A stretch of DNA of 64,000 nt from Bog-756 sp963710495 (GCA_963710495.1 CAVQAI010000009.1:310001-374000); one strand, 5' to 3'. Shown: positions 33,392 through 42,544, counted from the first letter of the stretch. A program made the numbers and translations. Notes: generated by a model not told the origin, from the letters alone.

Positions 33392-34414
33392 TCAGGAAAA
33401 TTCGGCGACGGCGCGGACCCGCTCGGCGATGCGATGGCGGTCCGGGAAGTCGGCCGCCTCCAACCCGGCGGCATAGGGAATCGGCGTGTAACACGCACCG
33501 AGGCGCTCGACCGGGGCGGCCAGCCGCCCGAACAGCTCGCGGGACACCATGGCGGCGATCTCGGCCCCGGGGCCGGCGAACTGGGTCGCGGCGTGGACCA
33601 CGACCAACCTGCCGGTCCGGGACACGCTGCCCAAGATGGCATCGCGGTCCAACGGCATCAATGTGCGCAGGTCGATCACCTCGACCCCGATCCCCTCGGC
33701 GGCCACCTCCTCGGCGGCGGCGAGGGCCTCGGGTACCTGCCAACCCCAGCTCACCACGGTCACGTCCCCACCGGACCGCCTGATCTCGGCCTGGCCGAGA
33801 GGGATTTGCAGGTGCCCTTCCGGCACGGGGCCCCGGGTGAACAGCAGTGACATCGTCTCCATGAAGATGCAGGGATCGTCGTCGAAGATGCAGGCGGTCA
33901 ACAGCCCCTTGGCGTCGTGGGGCGTGCTGGGGACAGCAACCTTCAACCCGGGGATGTGCATCATCCACGCCTCGAGGGACTGGGAGTGCTGGGCACCGAA
34001 CTGCCGACCACCCCCGACCGAGGTCCGAATGGTGATGGGCACGTTGGTCCGCCCGCCGGACATGTAGCGCAGTTTGGCCGCGTGGTTGGCCACCTGGTCC
34101 ATGGCCACAGCGAAGAAGTCCATCAGCATGACCTCGGCCACCGGGCGCATCCCGACCAACGAGGCGCCGATGGCGGTCCCGACGATGGCCTGCTCCGAGA
34201 TCGGGGTGTTGCGGACCCGCTCCCGCCCGTACTTGGTGGACAGGCCCCTGGTGCCCTTCATGACCCCACCGATGGGGTCCTCGATGTCCTCGCCGAGCAG
34301 GAACACTTCGGGATCCTCGGTCATAGCCAGGTCGAGCGCCTGGTTCACCGCCTCGGACATGGTGTGGATCGGATCGGTCGACGTGGCGGCGTCCACCGTC
34401 TGGGTGCCGGTCAT
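33392..34414 (-). CDS. 2-oxoacid dehydrogenase E1 component, beta subunit
   Basis: 340-residue transketolase-like beta subunit of a pyruvate/branched-chain/acetoin-type dehydrogenase. FLLGEDIEDPIGGVMKGTRG, RVRNTPISEQAIVGTAIGAS (thiamine-diphosphate interface, glutamate in SEQ) and VGGGRQFGAQHSQSLEAW (about 125-142) are family hallmarks. The transketolase C-terminal domain starts near 210. ATG 34414 overlaps the E1 alpha stop (ATGA), so the two subunits are made together. Specificity is unassigned. Confidence 0.93.
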   Translation of the reverse strand: MTGTQTVDAATSTDPIHTMSEAVNQALDLAMTEDPEVFLLGEDIEDPIGGVMKGTRGLSTKYGRERVRNTPISEQAIVGTAIGASLVGMRPVAEVMLMDFFAVAMDQVANHAAKLRYMSGGRTNVPITIRTSVGGGRQFGAQHSQSLEAWMMHIPGLKVAVPSTPHDAKGLLTACIFDDDPCIFMETMSLLFTRGPVPEGHLQIPLGQAEIRRSGGDVTVVSWGWQVPEALAAAEEVAAEGIGVEVIDLRTLMPLDRDAILGSVSRTGRLVVVHAATQFAGPGAEIAAMVSRELFGRLAAPVERLGACYTPIPYAAGLEAADFPDRHRIAERVRAVAEFS

Positions 34415-35448
34415 CGGGGCAGGTCCTCCGGGCTCGAGAACACATCGGTGAGCAACTCGTCGAGGGCAGGAGGGTCGGCGGCGGCGGCGGCGGCGAAGCC
34501 GGCCTCCACGACGGCGAGGACCTCCCGGTCGATGCCCGACAGGATGTCCGGGCTCACCCCTCGCTCGTGGACCAGCCACCGTCGGCAGCGGGCCACCGGC
34601 TCGTCGGCCTCCGCCTGTTCCAGCTCCGCCGGGTCCATGTACTCGGTGGTGGCACCGAAGGTGTGCCCGCCGAGCCGGTAGGTCATGCACTCCAGGAAGG
34701 TCGGCCCACCCCCGGAACGGGCCCGCGAGACCGCCTCTTCGGCGGCCTTCGCCATCTGGGGGACGCTGTTGCCGTCGACCGTCGCCGCCGTCATCCCATA
34801 GGCCCGGAACCGCTCGGCCAGGCTGGTGGTCCGGGTGTAGTCGGCGAACTTGGTGTGCTCACCGTACTGGTTGTGCTGGCATACGAACACCAGGGGGACC
34901 TGCCACAGGGCGGCGAGGTTGCAGGCTTCGTGCGTGGCCCCGATGCTGGTGGCGCCGTCGCCGAAATTGGCCACGGCCACCTGGTCGGTACCTCGCAGTT
35001 GACAGGCCAGGGCGAGGCCGACGGCGCTCGGCAGTCCCCCGCCCACCACCCCGGTGGTCACCATCAGGCCCGACTGCGGATCCGACAGGTGCATGGGCCC
35101 GCCCTTGCCCTTGGAGGTGCCGGTGACCTTGCCACACATCTCGGCGACCAGCTCGTCGATGGGTACGCCCTTGGCGATGCAGTCGTGCATACCCCGGTAG
35201 GTGGTGACCATGTAGTCGTCGCGGCGCAGGTACTCGCAGATCGCGGCCGGAATGGCCTCTTGGCCGCGTACCCCGTAGTAGGTCATTCGCAGTTCGCCGG
35301 CGTGCAGCCCTTGCACGATCCGGTCCTCGGTGGCACGGATGGTGGCCATAGTGCGGTAGATGCGGAGGGCGGCGTCCTCGGTGAGGGGACCATCTGCCAG
35401 GACGCCGGCACCGCCCTGTCCCGCCGGGCTCCCCCGCTCCCCGATCAC
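34411..35448 (-). CDS. 2-oxoacid dehydrogenase E1 component, alpha subunit
   Basis: 345-residue thiamine-diphosphate subunit. The cofactor motif is FGDGATSIGATHEACN continuing to VFVCQHNQYGEHT (GDG...N pattern, about 165-210). MHLSDPQSGLMVTTGVVGGG and YRLGGHTFGATTEYM are typical E1 alpha segments. The GTG start (35448) overlaps the AMP-ligase TGA. It decarboxylates a 2-oxoacid and reductively acylates lipoate; the only lipoyl protein nearby is the 82-residue carrier, with no E2 catalytic domain or E3 in the window. Confidence 0.93.
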   Translation of the reverse strand: MIGERGSPAGQGGAGVLADGPLTEDAALRIYRTMATIRATEDRIVQGLHAGELRMTYYGVRGQEAIPAAICEYLRRDDYMVTTYRGMHDCIAKGVPIDELVAEMCGKVTGTSKGKGGPMHLSDPQSGLMVTTGVVGGGLPSAVGLALACQLRGTDQVAVANFGDGATSIGATHEACNLAALWQVPLVFVCQHNQYGEHTKFADYTRTTSLAERFRAYGMTAATVDGNSVPQMAKAAEEAVSRARSGGGPTFLECMTYRLGGHTFGATTEYMDPAELEQAEADEPVARCRRWLVHERGVSPDILSGIDREVLAVVEAGFAAAAAADPPALDELLTDVFSSPEDLPR

Positions 35449-36935
35449 GGGCCCGACGCTCCGTCGAACTGGGCCCGCAATCGCCTCCGGTCCACCTTGC
35501 CGAAGTCGTTGTAGGGGATCTCCTCCACGACGACCAGATGCTCGGGGAGCTTGAAGGCAGCCAGGTGGGACGCGCAGTGCGTCCGCAGCTCCTCGAGCGT
35601 CACCGGCCCGGCGGTCACGAGCGCCACCCCCACGCGGCTGCCCATTTCGGTGTCGGACACCCCGACCACGGCCACGTCGCGCACATCCGGATGCGTCCGC
35701 ACGACTTCCTCGACCTCGGCCGGTGCGAACTTCTCGCCGGCCCGGTTGATGGTGTCGACCAGGCGACCGGACGGGTAGAGATAGCCCCCGTCGTCGGCGG
35801 AGACCATGTCCCCGGTCCGGAACCAGCCGTCGCGGGACGCTCCCGCCGCGGCCAACGAAGCGGGCACCACGCTCGACTCGCTCTTGACCCAGAGCTCGCC
35901 CACCGTCCCGGTCGGCACCGGCTCTCCCGTGACCGGGTCGACGATGCGTATCTCGACGCCCGGAAGGGGCCGCCCCACGGACGACAGCCGTTCGGGGGGA
36001 TGGTCCCCGGGCCCGAGGGCGGTGATCGAGCCCATGGTCTCGGTCTGGCCGAAGGTGTTGGTCAGGGCGACGTGGGGCAGGGCCTCCATGGCCTTCCGGA
36101 TGAGCTGAGGTGAGGCGGGAGCCGCCCCGTAGGTGAGGCTGACCAGAGACCCGAGGTCGGTGCGGGCGAAATCGGGGTGCTCGAGGATGCGGTGGAGCAT
36201 GGTGGGCACGATGAAGGAGGTGTTGACCCGGTACCGCTCGACGAGAGCCAGCCACTCGCCGGCGTCGAAGCGCGTCTGGACCACGGTGGTCGACCCCCGG
36301 GCCAGGGCCACCATCAGTCCGAGCATGCCCCCGATGTGCACGAAGGGCACGCACATCAGGGAGACGGCCGGGGCCGGGTCCACCTTCGGGGCGTACGCCT
36401 CGATCCTCGAGAGCACCAGCGACTGCGGCAGCGGCACTGCCTTCGGCGTGCCGGTGGTGCCGCTGGTGAACAGGACGACCGCCTCCTCGGCGGGGTCGGC
36501 GACGCGAGCGGGCTCGTGGTCACCGGCCCGGTGGGCGGTGAGCTCGCGGGCGCCGAGCACGCTGGTCCGCTCCGTGCCGCGGAGCAGGGCGGCGTAGGGG
36601 TCGCCCGCCACCCCCACCGGCCCGGTCCCGGCCACGTCGATGAGGACACCGAGCTCGTCACTGGTGAGACGGGGGTTCATCAGGGCCGCCGCCGCCCCGA
36701 TCCGGGAGGCCCCGATGAGCGTGGCCACCGACAGCAGGCTGGTGTCGTCGACCAGGGCGAGGCGCCAGCCCGGCTCGACGCCGGCCGACCGCAGGGCGGC
36801 GGCACAGGAGCGCACCGCCGCATCCAACTCCCGGTAGGTGGTGGCCACACCGCCGACGACCAGGGCGACCCGATCGGGGTACGGGCCGGACGCCCGCTCG
36901 ATCAGCCGCCCGAAAGGAACCTCACGCGCAGCCAC
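35445..36935 (-). CDS. AMP-forming acyl-CoA synthetase/ligase
   Basis: 496-residue adenylate-forming enzyme that activates a carboxylic acid with ATP and CoA. The P-loop VLFTSGTTGTPKAV (about 154-167), NTFGQTETMGS (about 285), the aspartate in WFRTGDMVSADDGGY and the C-terminal lysine in GKVDRRRLR are all present. GTG 36935 follows AAGGG. It sits between thiolase and E1 alpha in the long minus-strand operon and overlaps E1 alpha by GTGA. Acid unknown; the binding pocket cannot be read by eye. Confidence 0.93.
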   Translation of the reverse strand: MAAREVPFGRLIERASGPYPDRVALVVGGVATTYRELDAAVRSCAAALRSAGVEPGWRLALVDDTSLLSVATLIGASRIGAAAALMNPRLTSDELGVLIDVAGTGPVGVAGDPYAALLRGTERTSVLGARELTAHRAGDHEPARVADPAEEAVVLFTSGTTGTPKAVPLPQSLVLSRIEAYAPKVDPAPAVSLMCVPFVHIGGMLGLMVALARGSTTVVQTRFDAGEWLALVERYRVNTSFIVPTMLHRILEHPDFARTDLGSLVSLTYGAAPASPQLIRKAMEALPHVALTNTFGQTETMGSITALGPGDHPPERLSSVGRPLPGVEIRIVDPVTGEPVPTGTVGELWVKSESSVVPASLAAAGASRDGWFRTGDMVSADDGGYLYPSGRLVDTINRAGEKFAPAEVEEVVRTHPDVRDVAVVGVSDTEMGSRVGVALVTAGPVTLEELRTHCASHLAAFKLPEHLVVVEEIPYNDFGKVDRRRLRAQFDGASGP

Positions 36936-36974
36936 GGGAGCCCTTCCCCCCCATGCCGGGGGCCCGGTTCCCCC

Positions 36975-38180
36975 TCATGCCGAGGGCTCGCTTCCGACCA
37001 CACCGACGAAGCTCACACACTCGCCGGGACCTCCCCCGAGGTTGTGGGTGAGACCCAGGGTCCGGCCGGCCTCCGTGACGCTGGCGATCTGGCGCTCCGG
37101 GGGCGCCTCCCGGCGCAGCTGCAACCAGCATTCGAAGAGCATCCGGAGGCCGGAGGCGCCGATGGGATGCCCGAAGCTCTTGAGGCCACCGTCGGGGTTG
37201 ACCGGCAGCTCGCCGTCCCGGTCGAAGGTGCCGGCCAACACCTCCTTCCAGGCAGTGCCGCGATCGGCGAATCCCAGGTCCTCCATCAGCACCAGCTCGG
37301 TGGGGGTGAAGCAGTCGTGCACCTCGGCCATGGCCAGCTCCGACCGGGGGTCGGTGACGCCCGCCTGTTGGTAGGCGTCGGCCGCCGACCTGACCACCTC
37401 CTCGAAGGTGGTGTAGTCGTACTCGGGGTCGATGATGCCGGCCGCCGGCCCGGCCACGAAGCTCAGGCCCTTCACGTAGAGCGGCGAGTCGGTGTAGCGG
37501 TGGGCGTCCTCGGCCCGGCACACCACCACCGCGGCGGCGCCGTCGCTCACCCCGCTGCAGTCGAATACGCCGAGCTGGCCGGCGACCAGGGGGGACGATG
37601 CGATCTTCTCGAGCGAGACCTCCTTGCGGAACTGGGCCCGGGGGTTGACCGCCCCGTTGCGATGGTTCTTCCAGGCGATCCGGCTCATCACCGCCTTCAG
37701 CTCGTCGGTGTCCACCCCGTACTTGTGGGCGTAGGCCGGTACCAGAAAGGAGAAGGCCGCCGGCGAGCTCAGCCCGGCGTTGGTACCGTCACCCACCTGG
37801 CGAATGCCGGTCAGGCCCGAGTAGCCGGAATCCTTCAGCTTCTCCACCCCCGCCGCCATGGCCAGGTCGTAGGCGCCCGAGGCCACGGCGTAACAGGCGT
37901 TGCGAAAGGCCTCGGAGCCGGTGGCGCAGAAATTCTCGAGGCGGCTGACCGGCTTGTAGCCGATCTTGAGCGGTCTCGACAGGGTGAGCCCCGACTGACC
38001 GGACCCCATCGTCCCCAGCCAGAAGGCGTCGATGTCGCCCAGTTCGATACCGGCCGAGGCGGTGCACTCGACGGTCGCATCGGTCAGCAGGTCGTCGACG
38101 CTCTTGTCCCACAGCTCGCCGAACGGCGTGCAGCCCATGCCCACGATCGCCACCCGGTCACGAATACCTCTGCTGGCCAT
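36975..38180 (-). CDS. Thiolase-family acyltransferase (SCP-x/lipid-transfer type)
   Basis: 401-residue thiolase of the non-specific lipid-transfer (SCP-x-like) branch. The nucleophile Cys85 in LENFCATGSEAF is retained, as are VHDCFTPTELV (the NEAF-equivalent, with His), GLKSFGHPIGASG with the catalytic histidine, and LTHNLGGGPGECV at the C-terminus. ATG 38180 has AGGAG eight bases upstream. It follows the HMG-CoA-synthase-like/OB gene by one base; such pairs occur in actinobacterial CoA-ester pathways where the OB-fold partner stabilises or completes the thiolase. Confidence 0.92.
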   Translation of the reverse strand: MASRGIRDRVAIVGMGCTPFGELWDKSVDDLLTDATVECTASAGIELGDIDAFWLGTMGSGQSGLTLSRPLKIGYKPVSRLENFCATGSEAFRNACYAVASGAYDLAMAAGVEKLKDSGYSGLTGIRQVGDGTNAGLSSPAAFSFLVPAYAHKYGVDTDELKAVMSRIAWKNHRNGAVNPRAQFRKEVSLEKIASSPLVAGQLGVFDCSGVSDGAAAVVVCRAEDAHRYTDSPLYVKGLSFVAGPAAGIIDPEYDYTTFEEVVRSAADAYQQAGVTDPRSELAMAEVHDCFTPTELVLMEDLGFADRGTAWKEVLAGTFDRDGELPVNPDGGLKSFGHPIGASGLRMLFECWLQLRREAPPERQIASVTEAGRTLGLTHNLGGGPGECVSFVGVVGSEPSA

Positions 38181-38181
38181 C

Positions 38182-39684
38182 TCAGCTGCTCCTTCCTGCG
38201 CGTTCACCGGTGGCCACGGCGTCCCCCACCGCGGCATTTGTCTCCGGAGGGCCGGACGCATCGGTCACCGGCCGCGCCTTCCAGAAGTAATTATGCACGC
38301 CCTCGGCGGTGTAGAACCGCCGGAAGGTCATCTCGACCCTGGTGCCGATGGCCAGCGACCCGGGGTCCACGTCGGTCATCTCGCCGCGGTACCGGCCCCC
38401 GCCGTCGAAGTCGACGACCGCCCCGACCATGGGCGGGGAGAGGCTGAACGCCAGGTGGTCCACGGTGTAGGTGGCGATGGTGCCCCGCACGTCGGCCAGC
38501 CGTTGGGGCTCCATCCGGTCGACCGAACGGCAGGAGAGGCAGACCCGGGTGGGCGGCAGGTGCACGAACCCGCACACCAGGCAGCGGCTGGCGGCAAAGG
38601 CGAACTTCCACCCCTCGTTGCGGCGCATGGCGGGCGCGTCGGGCCGTTCAGGGTCGGGCCGCCGGGGGGGCTCACGCCGCAACTGGCCCCGCCAGGTCAA
38701 AAAGACCGCATAGGAAAGGTCGCTGCGACCGGCCTCGGCGGCCTCGGCCACGGACACCAGCCCGGCCCGACGACGCGATTCCTGTACGTCGGTCAGGGCG
38801 GAGGTGGTCCGCAACAGCAGGGCGTCCGCGCCATCGGCCACCCCCAGCACGGCGATGACCTGCCCCGGCGTGGCCCGCTCGAGCGCGTCGGCCAGGCCGA
38901 TGGCGGCTTGGGCCGCGCCCAGGTTCCCGATCCGGGGCCCGTAGTCGGGGGCGCAGCGCTCACGGTCGATGCCGAGCGAGCCCCGCAGGCTGTTGACAGC
39001 GCGGCCGTGCAGGCCGGCCACCACCAAATGGTCGATCTCCCCGACCGCGACGCCGGCGCCCGCCAACATCTCGGCGAACGCATGACGGGCCGGGGGCACG
39101 AGGGCCTCCTCGCCGAACCGTTCCTCCCACTGGCGGGAGGCGGTATCCCCGGGGACCCGCCAGCGGTCGAGGAACTCGTCGGTGGCCGACGCCTGCCCGA
39201 GCACCTCGGCCACCCCATCGGTGGGGGCGAAGAGGAAGGCGGCGGCGCCGTCTCCGGCCTGGCTCTCCTCGGCGCCCCCGGCCAACCCTGTCCGCAGATC
39301 GGAGAGCACGGCCAGGGCCGGACGGTGCTCGGCCGTCAGCGCGGCCAGCCGGAGGGCGGCCCAGCTCGATCGGACGGAACCGCACAGGTCGTAGGCACCG
39401 GCGGAGGGCGCCAGCCCGAGGGCGGCGTGGATGGTGGTGGCGTTGGTCTTGTCCAGGTAGGCCGGATCGGGTGTCGAGAAGAGGACGTCCCCCGGGTCGG
39501 GCACGCCCTCGGGCCGCAGGGCGCGGCGGGCCGCTTCGACACCGAGGGTGGTGGTGTCCTCGTCGTAGGAGGCGACGGCCCGGGTGCCCTTGCCACCACC
39601 CGTCCCGAAGGCGGCCCCGATGGCCTGCCGTTGCAGGCGCCAGTAGGGAAGGTAGGTGCCCCAGGACACGATGCCGGCGGTCAT
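38182..39684 (-). CDS. HMG-CoA synthase-like protein fused to zinc-ribbon/OB-fold (DUF35) domain
   Basis: 500-residue fusion. The N-terminal 330 residues are a thiolase-fold domain like 3-hydroxy-3-methylglutaryl-CoA synthase, with VSWGTYLPYWRLQR at the start and a candidate nucleophile in AYDLCGSVRSSW (about 96-107). The C-terminal part is a DUF35 unit: zinc ribbon CLVCGFVHLPPTRVCLSC followed by an OB-fold (GTIATYTVDHLAFSLSPPMV). Likely forms or breaks a C-C bond on a CoA thioester, or acts as a scaffold with the adjacent thiolase. ATG 39684 lacks a strong ribosome site, so the exact N-terminus is less certain. Confidence 0.85.
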   Translation of the reverse strand: MTAGIVSWGTYLPYWRLQRQAIGAAFGTGGGKGTRAVASYDEDTTTLGVEAARRALRPEGVPDPGDVLFSTPDPAYLDKTNATTIHAALGLAPSAGAYDLCGSVRSSWAALRLAALTAEHRPALAVLSDLRTGLAGGAEESQAGDGAAAFLFAPTDGVAEVLGQASATDEFLDRWRVPGDTASRQWEERFGEEALVPPARHAFAEMLAGAGVAVGEIDHLVVAGLHGRAVNSLRGSLGIDRERCAPDYGPRIGNLGAAQAAIGLADALERATPGQVIAVLGVADGADALLLRTTSALTDVQESRRRAGLVSVAEAAEAGRSDLSYAVFLTWRGQLRREPPRRPDPERPDAPAMRRNEGWKFAFAASRCLVCGFVHLPPTRVCLSCRSVDRMEPQRLADVRGTIATYTVDHLAFSLSPPMVGAVVDFDGGGRYRGEMTDVDPGSLAIGTRVEMTFRRFYTAEGVHNYFWKARPVTDASGPPETNAAVGDAVATGERAGRSS

Positions 39685-39703
39685 CCGCGCCTGCCGGCTT
39701 CTG

Positions 39704-41266
39704 TCATCGTCCGATCCCGGCCAGCTGGGCGGCGCGGTCTCGCAAAGTGGTGCGGTCGGGCTTGCCGATGCCGAGGAGGGGGATCTCGTCCACGTGTACC
39801 ACCAGTTCGGGCGTCTTGAACCGGGCCACGCCGTGCGACGAGAACCAGTGGCGGCATTCTTCCACGTCGATCGCGCCATCGCCCACCACGAAGGCGGCCA
39901 CCCGCTCGCCCACCCGCTCGTCGGGACACCCGACGACGACGGCCTGGCGCACGCCCGGGTGGAGCTCGAGCAGCCGTTCCACCTCGACCGAGGCGATGTT
40001 CTCACCGGCCCGGATGATCACGTCCTTGCACCGGCCGACGATGGTCAGCCATCCTTCCTCGTCCAGGGTGCCGAGGTCCCCGGTGGCGAACCAGCCACGG
40101 CGCACCGCCTGCTCGGTCTGCTCCGGCCGGCCGTACCCGACGAAGAGCTCAGGGCCCCGGAGCAGGACCTCGCCCCGCTCCCCCGTCCGGACGCCACGGC
40201 CTGTGCCCGGCTCGACCAGCTTGACGACCGCGTCGCCCACGGATCTCCCGTCGGTGTCACGGGCCTTGTCCGGGCGGTCGGTGGCGGTGGACGTGGTCAC
40301 CGTCGGTGCCTCGGTGGAGCCATAGGTCCGCTTGACCGTGGCGCCCAGCTCGTGGCGGGCCCGTTCGACGAACTCGGGAGTGACGCCCATCCCGCCGCAC
40401 GAGACGACGCGGAGGGCTCCGACGGAGGACTGCATGCCGGGGACGTCCATCATCCCGAGGAACAGTGTGGGCGGACCGATCATGAACGAGACGGCGTGGG
40501 CGCCGGCCAGGCGCACGCCTTGCTCGGGGTCCCACTTCTCCATCAGCACCACCGGCATGCCGGCCGTCCCGGGCACGAGCACGGAATTCAGCAAGCCCGA
40601 GACATGCGCCAGCGGCGAGGGCATCAGCGCCGTGTCGCCCGCACCCAGCCCGTGGGCCCGCACCATGGAACGGGCCTTGTAGGCCAGGCCCCGGTGGGTG
40701 TGGAGCACGGCCTTGGGGTCGCCGGTCGAGCCGGTGGTGAACAGCACCACGGCCAGATCCACTCCGCGGGCCCGACCCGTCCGGAGCTCGGGACCGCCCA
40801 GCAGCGCGTCGAAGCCCCCCGCCTCCCCCCGCACGCCGATGGCCGGCACCAGGTCGCCCAACGGCATGCCGGCCGAGGCCAACGACACCGTGGGTCGGAG
40901 GAAGTCGAGCATGCCCGCCACCTCGGTCGGGCCCACCTGGTGGTGGATGGGCGCGGCGATCGCTCCACAGCGCCAGGCCGCCCGGAACAGGGCCACCGCC
41001 TCCCACCAATTGGGCAGCTGCCAACAGACGACGTCACCCCGGCCCACACCCGACGACCGCAACCCACCGGCCAGAGCCGACACCAGTCGTTCCAACGAAC
41101 CGGCGTCCACGGTGACGTCGCCGTCCACCACCGCGGCACGCGACGCCGGCGCCGGCGCCGGCGCCGCCGAGGACAACAACGGATCCAGGGTCGGCACGTC
41201 CCAGGCGCCGCCGGGTCGTAGGTACCGCGTGGCGTCAGCCTGGCGGTAGGTGGCCCGGAAGGTCAC
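39704..41266 (-). CDS. AMP-forming acyl-CoA synthetase/ligase
   Basis: 520-residue ligase of the adenylate-forming family. VLFTTGSTGDPKAV (P-loop, about 176-189), TYGSTEAPTVTT, GWFATGDLGTLDEEGW with the ribose-binding aspartate, and GKPDRTTLRD with the C-terminal catalytic lysine are present. GTG 41266 overlaps the crotonase stop (GTGA). Second of two ligases in this operon; two activation steps suggest that cleavage releases a new free acid that must be re-thioesterified, or that two different acids enter. Confidence 0.93.
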   Translation of the reverse strand: MTFRATYRQADATRYLRPGGAWDVPTLDPLLSSAAPAPAPASRAAVVDGDVTVDAGSLERLVSALAGGLRSSGVGRGDVVCWQLPNWWEAVALFRAAWRCGAIAAPIHHQVGPTEVAGMLDFLRPTVSLASAGMPLGDLVPAIGVRGEAGGFDALLGGPELRTGRARGVDLAVVLFTTGSTGDPKAVLHTHRGLAYKARSMVRAHGLGAGDTALMPSPLAHVSGLLNSVLVPGTAGMPVVLMEKWDPEQGVRLAGAHAVSFMIGPPTLFLGMMDVPGMQSSVGALRVVSCGGMGVTPEFVERARHELGATVKRTYGSTEAPTVTTSTATDRPDKARDTDGRSVGDAVVKLVEPGTGRGVRTGERGEVLLRGPELFVGYGRPEQTEQAVRRGWFATGDLGTLDEEGWLTIVGRCKDVIIRAGENIASVEVERLLELHPGVRQAVVVGCPDERVGERVAAFVVGDGAIDVEECRHWFSSHGVARFKTPELVVHVDEIPLLGIGKPDRTTLRDRAAQLAGIGR

Positions 41267-42180
41267 GAGGCGGGGACGGGGCCCTCCACGGCGTCGGGCG
41301 CGGCCAGACGGACCGGGGGGGCGTCCCGCCAGTTGGGCACGCCGTCGTCCGGTTCGGCCACCGGGTACCTGCTCTCGTGGATTCCCGCCCAGTGCGCGTG
41401 GTTGAGCTCATGAAGCGTGAAGCACGACTGGAGCGAATTGTAGAAGCCCATGTTGTCGACGGTCTGGTTGACCGACTCCTTGATCATGAGCGCGGTCATG
41501 GTCGGTACGCGGGCGATGCGACGGGCATACTCGAGCGTACGCTCGCCGAGCTCGTCGGCGGGGAAGATCTTCGAGACCATGCCGAGACGATGCGCCTCCT
41601 CCACGTCGATGGCGTCCCCGGTGAGCATGAGCTCCTTGGTCTTGCGGGGGCCGAACTCCCACGGGTGCCCGAAGTACTCCATGCCGCACATCCCGAGCCG
41701 GGTGCCGACCACGTCGGCGAACAGCACGTTGTCGGCGGCCACGATGAGGTCGCAGGCCCACATCAGCATGAGCCCGGCCGAGTACACCGTCCCGTGCACC
41801 TGCGCCACCGTGATCTTGCGCAGGTTGCGCCAGCGGAGGGTGTTCTGGAAGTAGTAGTGCCACTCCTGGAGCATGAGGGACTCGGTGCCCTTGCGTGTGG
41901 CGCCGTTGATGGTCGACGTGCGGTGCTGATCCGGGCCCGGATCACGCTCGGCCCTCGCCACCTTCGATCCCATGTCGTGCCCCGAGGAGAAGATGGGGCC
42001 CACGCCGCCGAGGATCACCACCCGAACCTTGTCGTCCTCCTCGGCGCGGGTGAAGGCGTCGTCGAGATCGACCAGAAGACCGCGGTTCTGGGCGTTCCGG
42101 GTCTCCGGACGGTTGAGCATGATGCGTACGACATCGCCGTCCCCCAGCTCCTCGTACGTGACGTACTTGTACTCGCTCAT
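41263..42180 (-). CDS. Enoyl-CoA hydratase/isomerase family protein
   Basis: 305-residue crotonase. Motifs: RIMLNRPETRNAQNRGLLVD, PIFSSGHDMGSKVARAERD (first oxyanion loop with an unusual charged insertion) and AQVHGTVYSAGLMLMWACDL (second loop, normally GGG, here YSAG). The changed glycine loop and C-terminal extension (HELNHAHWAGIHESRYPVAE) set it apart from standard hydratases; it may be a CoA hydrolase, retro-Claisen or isomerase variant. ATG 42180 has AGAGGAG seven bases upstream. Confidence 0.9.
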   Translation of the reverse strand: MSEYKYVTYEELGDGDVVRIMLNRPETRNAQNRGLLVDLDDAFTRAEEDDKVRVVILGGVGPIFSSGHDMGSKVARAERDPGPDQHRTSTINGATRKGTESLMLQEWHYYFQNTLRWRNLRKITVAQVHGTVYSAGLMLMWACDLIVAADNVLFADVVGTRLGMCGMEYFGHPWEFGPRKTKELMLTGDAIDVEEAHRLGMVSKIFPADELGERTLEYARRIARVPTMTALMIKESVNQTVDNMGFYNSLQSCFTLHELNHAHWAGIHESRYPVAEPDDGVPNWRDAPPVRLAAPDAVEGPVPAS

Positions 42181-42253
42181 CGGCTCTCCTCTTTGCTTGC
42201 CACCGGCGCAACGGTACCGCGTCGCGGCCGGGCCGCCAGTAGCTGAGGTGTGC

Positions 42254-42445
42254 TCAGTCGATGATGCTGAGGGCCACCTTCGGGCAGGACCGGACGGCCT
42301 GCTCCACCTTGGAGCGCAGCTCCTCGGGGGGTTCCTCGTCGAGCACGTAGAGCTCGTCGTCGTCGCGGACTTCGAAGACCTCGGGGGCGGCGGCCATGCA
42401 CAGGGCGTTCGATTCGCACCGGCCCCGGTCGACAACCACTCGCAT
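42254..42445 (-). CDS. [3Fe-4S] ferredoxin with Asn at the variable ligand position
   Basis: 63-residue ferredoxin, same length as the one at 26548. Cys10, Cys16 and Cys54 (RCESNALC and SCPKVAL) bind the cluster; the position that is histidine in the other ferredoxin is Asn13 here. In mycobacterial P450 ferredoxins this residue is known to vary and to tune the cluster potential, so the two proteins probably serve different P450s or oxygenases. First gene of the long minus-strand operon, with a leaderless-type promoter. Confidence 0.88.
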   Translation of the reverse strand: MRVVVDRGRCESNALCMAAAPEVFEVRDDDELYVLDEEPPEELRSKVEQAVRSCPKVALSIID

Positions 42446-42451
42446 GGCCCG

Positions 42452-42457
42452 AGCATA
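42452..42457 (-). promoter_or_regulatory. -10 box, leaderless promoter of the ferredoxin/E1/lipoyl operon
   Basis: TATGCT on the minus strand, six bases before the ferredoxin ATG. It would drive the nine-gene operon 42445-33134. Confidence 0.5.
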
Positions 42458-42538
42458 CCGAAGCCCATCTCATCGGCGAACGTCCTCCCAGGCCGCAGGG
42501 CCGAAAATGGCGTTTCCGACCTACCCCGGCGCGCTGCT

Positions 42539-42544
42539 ACGATG
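42539..42544 (+). promoter_or_regulatory. Possible -10 box for the amidohydrolase
   Basis: TACGAT on the plus strand. It would give a leader of about 135 bases containing the GACAGAGC array. No clear -35. Confidence 0.3.
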
